64,000 nucleotides of DNA from Synaphobranchus kaupii. Lineage: Eukaryota; Chordata; Actinopteri; Anguilliformes; Synaphobranchidae. The stretch's first letter is position 1, and every line of letters starts with the position of its first letter. The stretch covers positions 48,635,218 to 48,699,217 of the forward strand of contig CM056380.1 of assembly GCA_029718625.1 (NCBI GenBank), read 5' to 3'. Positions 12,730-26,269 of the stretch are shown in pieces. The position numbers and the translations under genes were made by a program. The notes beneath the pieces were generated by a model that did not search any database, was not told the DNA's origin, and worked only from the letters and a program-made list of their open reading frames with translations.

Positions 12730-14089
12730 TTCCCGATGTTGTGTGTCTGTGGGGGAGGGGGCACTATATTTTAGCTTTGTACCCTTAGTGACACAAGCAA
12801 GAGCATTTGCCTGTTGGGACAAATACTACCCTTGAGACTAAAATAGTAGGAAATATGGAATACAAGTGAAGGACAGAGTCTGGTGCATTGATAAATTACT
12901 AAACATGTCCACTAGTTTTTAAAATAAAAAAAGTCTTTCACTCACAAAATACCTCTCAAATATACATGGTAAGGCGGAAGTAGAGTCATAAATTATCTAA
13001 AGCATTTTTAACTTTTTTCAAGTTTCACTATGAAAGCCAATCTTTAAACATAGATTCGTCTTAGAATGCAAATGGAACGAACAAATCGTTTCACAGTGCC
13101 TATGCTGCTGCATTATCCACGTCGTTGGAGGCAATATGCATCAGGATTGTTATGTAAACGTGTCCATCATTTCGTGGTACTCTACCCTCAAAACGACTCC
13201 AAGTCATACACGTACCGGGTTCCCTCTGACAATTGCAAGCAGAAAAAAAAGCTATTCTAACTTTGTCCTCTGGAAGCCTAACTTTGCTGCTGTAGAATGT
13301 ATGTTTCCACTCCCTTTAAAGTGAGTTAATGATCACATATATCGCACCCCCACTTCTCTCGCGGTCCTGAAATGAACCTTGATTTATGACACGTTACCCC
13401 CTGCAGCGCTCGCGTACAAATGCTTTGATCTAAAGCCTCTGGTCAACTGTTGGCTATGCACGGCGTCCTAGGCTGCATAATCTCGATAATGCAGTAATAA
13501 TGCAATGGTCCGTTGTTACATTATCTGAATAATAAGCAAACCTATCTAAAAACCAAAAGGACGGTTCATTTGTTTGTGATTTGCCCACATTCTGTTAACC
13601 CCCTGGACAGTTGTGAAAGGTCATGTATAGACTCAGGGTCAGACAAGTTTAGGTTGTGCCCAGATGCTCCGACTCAAAATCCGACGATTGAGCACAATTA
13701 AGTGAATATGAATTAAATTCCATTTGCATTTATTTGGGGGAAATTATAAAACATCACACTAGAAATAGAAATTTTCTGAAACAGAAATAACTTTTTCAAT
13801 TATCTTGTTTGACCCTTACCAGCTGCTGTTTAAGGGCTGTCAGAGTCGCCTCCAGACGCTGCTCTTCCGTATCAACTTGGGGATTCTCTGCGCTTGGGTC
13901 GTGAGAAGACACCGGTTCCTCGCGGTCCATTCGTAGAGCCCAGAACACCATATTGCGCTGTTTCTCCTTGAGGAAATGTAACTCCTGTAGTCCAGCCAAC
14001 GCCGCCCGTAACCTTTCTCCAACCCTCCCACGGTCGATCCCCGCAGCAGCGTTCAACAACCCTGATCCAGATATCTTTTTGCTCAACAT
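7270..14089 (-). CDS. dact2: dact2, Dapper/Dact family Dishevelled-binding antagonist (four coding exons, one apparent frameshift)
   Basis: The coding sequence joins 14089-13820, 12091-11959, 10120-9824 and 9126-7270, about 851 residues once one extra base at 7724-7729 is discounted. Dapper proteins bind Dishevelled and modulate Wnt signalling; fish Dapper2 also promotes turnover of Nodal/TGF-beta type I receptors (family knowledge). Seen here: an N-terminal helical segment with [11 protein letters not shown] (residues 30-40); a coiled coil across the exon 1-2 junction (about 68-120, [14 protein letters not shown]); the Ser-rich [19 protein letters not shown] motif; [15 protein letters not shown] in exon 4; HAQFVP; a Lys/Arg stretch ([14 protein letters not shown]); and a C-terminal PDZ ligand ending MTLV. 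The ALKVMT ending, GDLDR and RSCSE match DACT2 rather than DACT1. All introns are GT-AG. I chose the ATG at 14087-14089 because the protein then begins MLSKK, as I recall for fish Dact2; the frame stays open upstream to 14296, so a longer N-terminus cannot be excluded. Confidence 0.93.
9127..9823 (-). other. dact2: dact2 intron 3
   Basis: A 697-base AT-rich intron with GT-AG ends. It contains a V-SINE-like fragment on the plus strand (about 9227-9320). Nothing else is recognisable. Confidence 0.85.
9227..9320 (+). mobile_element. V-SINE-like fragment in dact2 intron 3
   Basis: It contains TGTACCCTTGAGCAAGGTGC, TTATTTCAGTAAACATG and GGCTGTATAAATG, the central body of a fish tRNA-derived SINE. 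The copy at 24245-24435 is better preserved. Confidence 0.7.
9824..10120 (-). CDS. dact2: dact2 coding exon 3
   Basis: This 297-nt exon begins CTGCAG|GT TTC TAT and encodes [19 protein letters not shown], then a Ser/Pro/Arg-rich linker ending RPVSTG. The donor is ACAG|GTGGGC, phase 1. It is strongly GC-rich compared with the flanking introns (about 9840-10060). The RPVSTG|DLDR junction with exon 4 matches DACT2 of other vertebrates. Confidence 0.92.
10282..11927. repeat. 78-bp minisatellite filling dact2 intron 2
   Basis: About 21 tandem copies of a 78-bp unit, with units starting at 10347, 10425, 10503 and so on every 78 bases. The unit runs from TGTGTCAGTACTCGTGAGCC through CAGAACTGGCATGCCAG to AGCAGAGTTGG. 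The first copy (from 10282) lacks the ACTCGTGAGCC part and the last stops at about 11927. Variant positions (CTCGTG/CTGGTG/CTAGTG, GTATATA/GTGTATA, GGCATG/GGTATG/GGCGTG, CAGAG/CAGAA) recur in order: units 3-9 (10503-11048) repeat as units 10-16 (11049-11594). The array sits between the 3' splice site of exon 3 and the donor of exon 2. Confidence 0.97.
11959..12091 (-). CDS. dact2: dact2 coding exon 2
   Basis: This 133-nt exon encodes [11 protein letters not shown], the second half of the coiled coil ([16 protein letters not shown]) and the start of the SRPSSG motif. The acceptor is TTGCAG|TCG and the donor is TCAG|GTGAGC, so the exon ends in phase 1. It corresponds to the most conserved part of DACT proteins, which mediates dimer formation in the family. 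Confidence 0.93.
12092..13819 (-). other. dact2: dact2 intron 1
   Basis: A 1.7-kb intron with GT-AG ends. It holds a short GT microsatellite (12146-12165), an imperfect inverted repeat (CCGAGGTTATAC near 12449 and GTATAACCTCGG near 12577, perhaps a MITE relic) and a run of 33 C residues (12697-12729). The rest is AT-rich with no recognised element. Confidence 0.85.
12697..12729. repeat. homopolymer (C)33
   Basis: Thirty-three consecutive C residues inside dact2 intron 1. Such tracts are prone to length error in sequencing and can form i-motif or G-quadruplex structures. Confidence 0.95.
13820..14089 (-). CDS. dact2: dact2 coding exon 1
   Basis: This exon encodes residues 1-90, from MLSKKISG to TALKQQL. 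It holds the conserved [21 protein letters not shown] helix and the start of the leucine-zipper region ([16 protein letters not shown]). The donor is CTG|GTAAGG with the exon ending in phase 0. The family-conserved continuation SRLRRQD is found at the start of exon 2. Confidence 0.92.
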
Positions 14090-14420
14090 TATAAAGGGAG
14101 CTGTGCGGACATGTCCAGAAAAATAAGCTTGGGACTTTTGAAAATATATACACGACAGTGTATACGCGTGGCTCGCCTTAGCTATTATAACTTCGTCTAT
14201 TGGCAAAACTGTCAGGTGAAACGGCGCTTTCAATAGTCCGTGCGTTTCCGTAGCTGCAGAAGTGTGATGTGAGATTCCTCCGTTGGCTGCCAGCATTACC
14301 TGTCCTGTTGGGGAACAGAGGAGTGTTTGGGGTCCCGCCCATGCGTCCCTACTAACCCCATTTGCCCCTTTTCATTGGCTGGGGAGTTCCACAGATCGTT
14401 GCACATGTAGGGGCACGTCT
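14090..14420 (-). promoter_or_regulatory. dact2 5' flank / probable promoter region
   Basis: This stretch lies immediately upstream of the dact2 start codon on the minus strand. It contains an inverted CCAAT box (ATTGG at about 14373-14378, so CCAAT in the gene's direction) and a GC-box-like CCCGCCC at 14335-14341. No TATA box at a convincing distance was found, and the transcription start cannot be placed. Confidence 0.35.
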
Positions 14421-18156
<3,736 letters not shown>

Positions 18157-18634
18157 TACACTGCCTGGCCAAAAAAAAAGTTGCACACACTAATATTTCG
18201 TTGGACTGCCTTTAGCTTTGATTACGGCGCGCATTTGTCATGGCATTGTTTCGACAACCTTATGCAACGTCACAACATTTATTTCCATCCAGAGTTGTAT
18301 TCATTTTTGGCCGAGATCTTGTATTGACGATGGGAGGGTCGAACCACTCCGTAAAGTCTTCTCCAGCACATCCCAAAGACTGTCAATGGGGTTACCACTC
18401 TTTCATAATTTGAGCCCGATGAATCTTGGCATTGTCGTCCTGGAATATGCGCATTGATGGGATAACCTGGTCATTCAGTACATTCAGGTACCCAGCTGAC
18501 TTCATTTTATTGCTGCATAACATTGCTGAGCCTAGACCTGACCAATTGAAGCAACCCCAGATCATAACATGCTTGTACTGTGGGCACTATGCATGACGGG
18601 TGCAACGGCGTCCTTTTTTTTGGCCAGGCAGTAT
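18157..18634 (-). mobile_element. internally deleted Tc1-like DNA transposon
   Basis: Both ends carry ACTGCCTGGCCAAAAAAAA-type terminal inverted repeats, with TA at the borders. The interior (for example CACATCCCAAAGACTGTCAATG, CGATGAATCTTGGCATTGTC and CCAGATCATAACATGC, quoted in part) is the reverse complement of a fish Tc1-type transposase region, so the relic coding strand is minus. At 478 bp it lacks most of a usual gene of about 1 kb and is non-functional. Confidence 0.85.
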
Positions 18635-20263
18635 ATTTAAGGTGATATTATGATAACTGTTGAAATACATGATGATACAAATGAAAAAAAAAACATAAAA
18701 AGATAAAAAGAATAAGATATGCAATTATATCTCTAATTTTGATCTTTATATCATCTTCCCTTGACATCATCTTCCGCCAGTTCCATCCTGTTGCCTGTAG
18801 CAGTTTCATTCATGTACAGCAGTAGAATTCACAACCGCACCGCTTTGAAGACGCTATCTTCATGTCTTTGCTGACAAAGAGAGGGAAGCAGATCACATTG
18901 GGGTCCGCATGCAGAAGAAAGAGATGATGCACATTCTTATAGGTCGTGTCCGTCAGCCGACAGGCACTGGTTCCGCCATTACACACACACATCTAACCGC
19001 TCTATCTGATCAAACATAAATCTCCACGACGAAATGCTTATCGGGCCCGTTTCTTCGACAGACGAATGTCATCACGATTGATATTTAAGTCTGATAAGCT
19101 TTTCGCTTCAACTTTTCAGATACACAATCAGCTAACTTGCTAGTGTTCTCACAACACCCTTGACATCATAACTTGTTGCTACGGCCTAATGTTTCATTTT
19201 GGGGTGATTCATATACCATTCTGTGCTTCAGGGCTGAATTTAACACATTCGTTAATCACAGAGCAATAAATGCAGGCCTAAATTCATACAACTCAGAGCC
19301 AGGCAATGATGGTTGTATTTGTCTCTGGTTTCCATGCCGACTTCCGGCCTTAATTGCTTAATTAGCCTTAACATTTACGCCATCTGACATTTTAGCTACA
19401 TTTCTTAATAAGCGCCTGAATGATAGCTGAAGACTGTTCTTGTGTACCTTTATGAAACATTTTACTGTTATCTAATCCGTGAGTGAACCAATGTGTTGAT
19501 TTTTCCAGCCAATTAGTTCATTTAGCCAGGGTAATTGGTAAAAACAAAAACCTGCCCTCCAGGACCTAACTTGCCCACCCCTGATATAGCCTATGCACAC
19601 CCCTTGAACCATGACAGTTAGCCTGAGGGGGTGTCATAAGTTATGCTTAGCAAAATGCCAGTTGGGTGGCTAATCTAAGGGAGTCACATTTTGTTTATTC
19701 ATTTTTATATATTGACATTCTGGGTAAGGGTTGGGTTTGGAAAGAGCAAAGAGGATAAACCATGCGGTAATGAGAGTGACTAAAGCCAATAAAGGCTATT
19801 AGTTTAATATGAATAATCACCAATTTGCCACTAAGGATATCCAAGAGTGAAGCATTGTTGTTAGAGGTTTGAAAAATACTTTGAGGGGAAAAAAACATTT
19901 TTGTAATTTTACAGGGGCAAAATATATAATACAACAAAGTATATTTTTTCCTGTTCAGTTTTGGAAATAGAGTTTGTCTTTGTGCAAAATTGCATTTGAT
20001 CACAGATTAGTTTGCTCTGGTATTTAGTACAAAGGCCTGTAACCAGCGTTATAGCCTATAGTTTCATTAAGTCTAAATGGAAGAAGAATGGGAAAGTGGT
20101 CATCATTCAGATACATTTGGAAGAACATGATATACCTTTACCTTTATAATTAAATATTTTTATTGTTTTATTAAAACAGGTCTTTTTTCTTTGGCATTCA
20201 AAAATAGCTAATTATTTTTCACTGCCCTTTTGTTCAGTTGATTGCCTCTCATTCTGACCTGTG
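18635..20263. other. intergenic, no gene seen
   Basis: AT-rich. A fragment at about 19500-19585 (ACCTGCCCTCCAGGACC, then TTGCCCACCCCTG) resembles the end of a common fish DNA-transposon repeat. No coding sequence was recognised. Confidence 0.5.
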
Positions 20264-20277
20264 CCTCCCCCTGGTGG
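20264..20277 (-). promoter_or_regulatory. CTCF-like binding motif
   Basis: On the minus strand CCACCAGGGGGAGG matches 13 of 14 positions of the vertebrate CTCF core (CCASYAGRKGGCRS). It lies 0.4 kb upstream of the candidate exon at 20687. This is a motif match only. Confidence 0.4.
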
Positions 20278-20686
20278 CCACGCAACTATAGACTCATTCA
20301 ACCTCTGCTTTATTATACATACACCAGTCAATATCGTTTAACATCGCTTTGAGTTTAACGATCATAGCCAATTCTTGTGTCGTAAATTGCGACCAGTGGC
20401 AGCGTTAACGTCAACATTGCCATTTTAACACAGGCAATGCAATTCCAATTAAATCCGTTTGCAGGAGTTGCGAAGTGGCTCTGTCCCGAGAGGAAATTCA
20501 TCTCCGCCCTTTAAAAATTGGGTCATGTAATTTTGGGGCAGATCATTTCTATTTAAAATGCCGAGTTTTACTATCATCGCTGTCTTGCTCCAGAAATATC
20601 CGTGGGGGTACTCTGTATAAGTGTTTTTAACTTGTATCCGTGGCCTCCCGTATCCGCCTGTTGCACGGACACTGTGCAGGATCAAG

Positions 20687-20861
20687 ATGAGCAATGACTT
20701 AAACAGTGGATCTGCACGTCTAAAAAGCCACCATCCCACGCAGAGAGACGAGACAGCAGCGCCTGTTTCACCTCCATTCCAGATACGTAAACTTTTGATA
20801 AAAGAGAAACTACGTCCAGTCACGAGTGTTTACACTACCGAGGACTTTGATGCAGGGCAAA
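20687..20861 (+). CDS. candidate first coding exon of an unrecognised gene
   Basis: An ATG in an acceptable context (AAGATGA) opens 58 codons. The reading starts MSNDLNSGSARLKSHHP and passes through FQIRKLLIKEKLRPVTSVYT to EDFDAGQ, then meets a good donor-like AAA|GTATGT at 20862. The composition is hydrophilic and protein-like, unlike neighbouring repeat frames, and the preceding 5' sequence is moderately GC-rich. No family was recognised and no downstream partner exon was found, so this may be a chance open frame. Confidence 0.28.
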
Positions 20862-21330
20862 GTATGTAAACAACTATATGCATTTAATTACATGTAGGCT
20901 ACACAAAGTCGTTCTCCGTTTCTCCAATAGAAATGTACTGGTGTAAGACTGCATGTTAGAACTTGGAGGCTGAATGACACATTTTCTATACTTATTTTGC
21001 AACAGACACTTCAAATACTACGTTTGTAAGATGTGAGTGGCAAACTTTTTAATGGCAACATGTTTATACCTGGGTTTATAAAAAAAGTTTGCATTTATTC
21101 ATGAAACTGCATTAAAAACAAATGCTTGGTCTGGTCACATTTGCGCATTTAAAGAGTGAGTGAGTTGGCCAACTCGCCAACAAAGCCAGGCGCAAGCTAG
21201 TGTTTTTCACGTTAAGTGAGAGGGGCACATTTCCTGAGAAATAGGTTACAACGCTTTTGAATTTGATAAGGTTTTGGTCTTTCCATCTATGCTGTGGAAG
21301 CCTGCCTTCGTTCGCTGGTATCCAGCCTCA

Positions 21331-21344
21331 CCTCTAGGTGGCAG
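21331..21344 (+). promoter_or_regulatory. CTCF-like binding motif
   Basis: CCTCTAGGTGGCAG matches 13 of 14 core positions, on the plus strand. With the minus-strand motif at 20264 it forms a divergent pair about 1.1 kb apart. Confidence 0.4.
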
Positions 21345-22649
21345 TCAAACTGTACAATTTAAAGAACATGCAAGGACAAGTTTTTTGTTGTTAATATCTA
21401 CAGCAAAATTTTAATCAATTTTGAAAAATTGACTTAAACACACTTGATCAAGTTTGAAGGCACTGATCATTCAATAGGCTATGCCTTCTGTCCCTCTTAC
21501 AAGCTACCATCTGTTAATGAATATGTTGATCCAACTGTTATTAATAAGGTGATTACCATTGACACAAGATGATCAGATCAAAAATTATGTGAAACTTCCC
21601 TGATCTTGAGGATTGTCATCCAGGAGCCGCACATAATTGCTTGCCATTTACACTTCTTTAATTTCAATTGGTTGTTAGGAAGCACTCAGGTCTGGATAGA
21701 ATATCCAGATGTATTCTGGCTAAGTGGACATCTGAAGCTAATTCCTGAAGCAAAGTATGCATACACCCACCTGTATTTGTTAATCTGTCATAATATTATA
21801 TTACCTGGCACAGCCTAATGTTTTGTACAGCAAAGTTGAAGTAATTAATATTAAGTCTGTTACACGACAAGGGCATTTTCTTTTTATTGTTTTCAAGGAT
21901 GTTCACATCATGTTAAACCATAACCGACAGTTTGCTCTCACAGTTTGCCGTCGAATGTGTGAATTTGTACGATACGGGAACGATCCTAACAGATATACCC
22001 AGAGCAGAATGGCGCGGTGTGTTCCCTTTCCCGGGGAAAAGGGGATCGTTTTAAATGTTTCGGTGCAGTGAATACACATAAACGCATCATTGTACAGTCC
22101 GGGGGTCCCTCTTCCCCCATTCACTTCAAAGCACTTCCTCGTGGTGACATCAGCGTGGGCGTCGGCCCTCGCACTGTCCTCGCAATCAAGGGCTTGGCAT
22201 CGTGCGTCCTGCATTCTGTGCATCAGAGAGAGCTGGGGCGGGGGGGCGGGGCCGAGCTTTGTTTACTCATACCCCCACCCCCCCCATCTACCCCCATCCA
22301 TTCTCCTCAGACCCAGAAGACTAAAACAGTAACCTTTCCTGTGTGCTCTTCAGAGTAAAAGGCAGAACAATACAAGAGCTTTGTTTCAGTGAGATCTCTA
22401 GCTCTTAATGCACCTTCCCTATCTGTGACATTTATCTGCATGTATTCAGCTCTTCCGCCCCCGGCCCCGCCCACCACCTCATTCCGTGGCCTCTTAAAAA
22501 CAAACAAAAAATCTACACTGGCAAAGATGCTTTATTGTGTCTGGAGAAGTTTATGAAAAGTGACTCTGTAACGACTGAAACACAGCAACGCGGAAAGCCA
22601 AGCACCTGCGTTAGGCAACAGGGCAAACCCAAGCGCACAAACAGGATGC

Positions 22650-22682
<33 letters not shown>

Positions 22683-23146
22683 GAGGTCTCAAAGGGTAAA
22701 TATTGGCTGCTGTCATATGTGGGATAGTGCTGCTCACAATGGCACAGAAGTGAACGCATCCTCAACCCTCACATGTGAAAACAGTCTTTCACAGTCTGGT
22801 TATTGTGCAACGGAGGTTCAAAGGGAAGGATCTGATAGCACAGGTGAGGTATATATGTACACGCAGAACAATTTCTCCATTGCGTGTGTATGTGTATTTG
22901 ATGTGCGCATTTGTGTATGTGCTTGTATCCAGGTGGTTGTGGCTGGGTGTGTATGCAGAGGTATGTGTGTGTACGTGTATGTGTGAGTGAAGGCATTTGT
23001 ATGCCTACATGCTCATCTTTCATGTGTATACAAATACATATGTGTGGATGGGTGTGTATGTGTGTGTTTGAGTGTGTTTGCAAGCGGATGCATGTATGTT
23101 TGTGGGTATGTAGATGCATAGGGTTTGTACCTGGATGTGTGCACGC

Positions 23147-23183
<37 letters not shown>

Positions 23184-24244
23184 TACGCGCGAAAGCGTTT
23201 GTGTGTCCACACATGCATTATGATTGCCTGTCATGAGGGGAATCCCATGCGGGTGCACTGATTGAACTTCCAGCTACAGGACTCTGTCAGCAACAAAGGA
23301 AAGACGTGGAATTCCACAGATCAAACGGGGCTCGCTCTCACTTGAAAAAAGAAAAGGGAAATAAACCCTAAACCCACCACTTTGTTCAGACATCCATATA
23401 ATGTTTAACGCCATGAATTTCATAGTACTGTAATAAAACATCATAGTCATTATTAAAATATATATAATAGATAGGTTATGTCGTATTATCAATGAAAGTA
23501 ATAGTAGTACTAGTAATTGCATTAATAGTAGGGATACATCAAGAGAAAGTTGTTAGCTACATCGGTTCTTTATTGAATTAAGGGGGCACTTAGAATGAAG
23601 AACTGTGGGAAAGAGACCGTAAAAACCAGGTTGTTTGAATGTCACCCATAATGAAAATGAATGGCAGTGAAACCCTTAGGCAGACCTGACCAGGAAGTCT
23701 TTATCTCCCTCTCACACATGCACGCACACACACATACACACACTTTGCACTCACATGTCTCTCACACATCACTGGAGGTGGTGGCACATCTCAGAGATTG
23801 GGACTGTGTTTGATGTTGAGTGGCATTAAACTGATAATGTCTTACTGGCATCTGTGTTAAATTATCTGCATCTAAGCCCACACTTTTTAAAAAGGAACAG
23901 GTCTTATAAAACCTTCTTACGGTACATGAGGTTAATGCAGCTGAAAAGGTTAATTCTGTGGAATAGCTTTTCTCTTATTAACAATTAGAAAGGAAAAAGC
24001 CCCAAATTATTTATGGTCGAGATGTTTGAGGCAGGGCCGTTGCTCAAGAACGGAGTGCGCTCGCAAAATCTTAAGAGACGACACAGACCCCACCTTGTCG
24101 GGACGGCATCGTTGAGAGGCGGATGCATGCCTGAGCTTGTCCAGGTGTGGCGCTGCACCAGAAACCCACAGGACGACCGAGGTTCATCCTACTCCTGCGA
24201 GATGCACGCATTCCATCACCGTCTCTCACGGGTGCGTCTGAATA
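21345..24244. other. intergenic, no gene seen
   Basis: Contains a GT tract at 22652-22680, a diffuse TG-rich belt at about 22880-23200 with (GT)n at 23150-23180, and a GC-rich patch at 22100-22310. The His/Thr-rich open frames over the TG belt are artefacts. Confidence 0.5.
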
Positions 24245-24435
24245 CCGCTAAAGTCTGATTCCCAGCTGGGGTGCTGCCGCTGTACCCTTGAGCAAGGTAC
24301 TTAATCTGAACTGCTTCAGTGAAATATCCAGCTGTATAAATGGATTGCATGTAGAAAAAGACGAACAAAGTAATCTGCGTAGGTCTCTCTGGACACGAGC
24401 GTCTACTGAACGGTGAAATGTAAATGTACAGTACA
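24245..24435 (+). mobile_element. V-SINE-like element
   Basis: B-box-like GATTCCCAGC is followed by GCTGTACCCTTGAGCAAGG, GAACTGCTTCAGTGAAATA, CCAGCTGTATAAATGGATT and a degenerate tail (CTCTGGACACGAGCGTCTAC). This is the clearest SINE copy in the window. A head region may extend leftwards to about 24040. Confidence 0.75.
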
Positions 24436-24868
24436 TGTGGGATTGCTTTTGGATACTGTGCAAAAGATTCCTTTCCACCATATACTGCAAGTGCAGAGAT
24501 TTCACCTCAGTGTGAACCGTTTAGGCCGTAGGTTGCGGTGCGTGTGCTTGGCTGTTATTTGTCCTCCTGCATCCAATTCTGTATTTTCTCTTTCTTTCTC
24601 TTTCGCAGCGTCTCTCTTTTTCTGGTTCTCACTCTGTCTCTACCTGCCTCTCACTCTGCGTGTAGTAGTCACATTTTCATTCACTGTTTGAGACCACAGT
24701 TATACACACATAGACATTAAAGGGCCCAAAATGTTTGCAATGTCAGGGATGTCTTCCACTTTGTTCCTAGTCAAAGTCGAGTCAAAAACGGAGTAATCAG
24801 TCCATTTACAGAAGTATCCCAAAACAGTTATTCAAGGATAGGCTACAGAAAGCAATGCCTTCTCCCCT

Positions 24869-24869
<1 letters not shown>

Positions 24870-24919
<50 letters not shown>

Positions 24920-24953
24920 TACGTGCACACACATAGTCGTGTATGCCCTCACG

Positions 24954-24988
<35 letters not shown>
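24870..24988. repeat. two (AC)n microsatellites
   Basis: AC runs at 24870-24916 and 24955-24988, separated by 38 bases of related sequence. Confidence 0.95.
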
Positions 24989-24989
<1 letters not shown>

Positions 24990-26269
24990 GAGTGGGCATT
25001 TGCACTCGCTGAATGATCACTTTGTTTAAACTATTAAGTTGAAGTCATAAATGATCTACTACTTGAGGTAACCAAGCCCCCGGATTGCCAGAATCCTGTT
25101 GAGTTTCCCTGTCTCTGAATATCCAAACACTGCTTACTTTATGCATATGGCCACCTGTGTTAATATAGTCTAATAACTGGTCCCATGACTTAGTTAAGAG
25201 GTTCAGATGGAACAAAAACCTAAGACTCCTGCCTACTTTAGGGCCAGAGGGTTGGCCACATGGCCACTTGCCCTTTGGTTTTTTGATTAATAAAGCATTT
25301 GAACCGGCTTGTGTTGCTCAAGTAAATTAGTAAAGTAGCTGGCTGATTTAAGAGGCTGCTACTCACCGCCAAACTAGGAGATTAAACATTCGGAAAATCT
25401 ATATATTTCGATGGTACTTTTCCTGAAAAAATTGTGAGGAAAGCAAAGACAGGCGCAAATACTTATAAATAGGTTACAGTGAAATGTGTGACATTTATGT
25501 GTGCATATTTTGCTTCACACTCATCCATTTCATAAAACCTGACACAACTTATGAATATATATTTGGAGAGGACGAGATTCAGCCCAGTATTGGCCTGAAT
25601 GGTGCCTTTGACCTCTGAATGGTAACTTTTCAAGTATGGATATAAAAATGTCAGGCTGCATACAGGAACAACTTATCACCTGCCATCCCTCGTGGCTTGT
25701 ATCTTTTCATGAATAGCAGGGGGAAAACATCGTAGCCAGTACAGATTCACAGTGGAACATTGCGTGCCTGTCTCTGTCCAAAGAGAGACATATTTGTCGA
25801 CGGAATTATGGAACTTGCGGTTGCTTAAAATGCTGCTAATAAGTGCTTTGGTGAAATTCTTTGCAGTTGTGAAAAAATGGCCTCATTAATGAAAGTGAGT
25901 GTTTAGCATTCTTTGGAATATGTACAATGCTGTGCTTTTCTTGCAGTCTTCTCCACACTCCCAATCTGGTTGTTTCAAACACTGCAAACACACACAGAGC
26001 TGTAGTAAATAAAAAAAGTTCCAAGTACTTCAACAGGCACCAATCACAAAATGGTTCTGAATACCAAGCAGAAGGACTATTACTGGTAAATTGCAAAGTA
26101 ATACAATATTTTGCTGTTGGCTGACAGTCGCCTTATTCAAGGGGACCTATAACTCTTTTGACATCCCCCCCTAAAGTTGCATGACTTAAGTAGGATACTG
26201 GACCTTGAACAATAACTCTGTCTAAACTGGAATTCAAATCCATGAACCCCAGAGTCCAGTGCTCTACAC
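24989..26269. other. intergenic, no gene seen
   Basis: AT-rich non-coding sequence. The last 140 bases before the LINE contain a tRNA-like GGAATTCAAATCCATGAACC stretch, possibly a SINE relic. Confidence 0.5.

Noticed and set aside
14090..14296. Upstream in-frame ATG extending dact2 by 69 residues
   Set aside because: The extension shows no Dact family resemblance, while the internal ATG gives the expected MLSKK start. It is kept only as an alternative.
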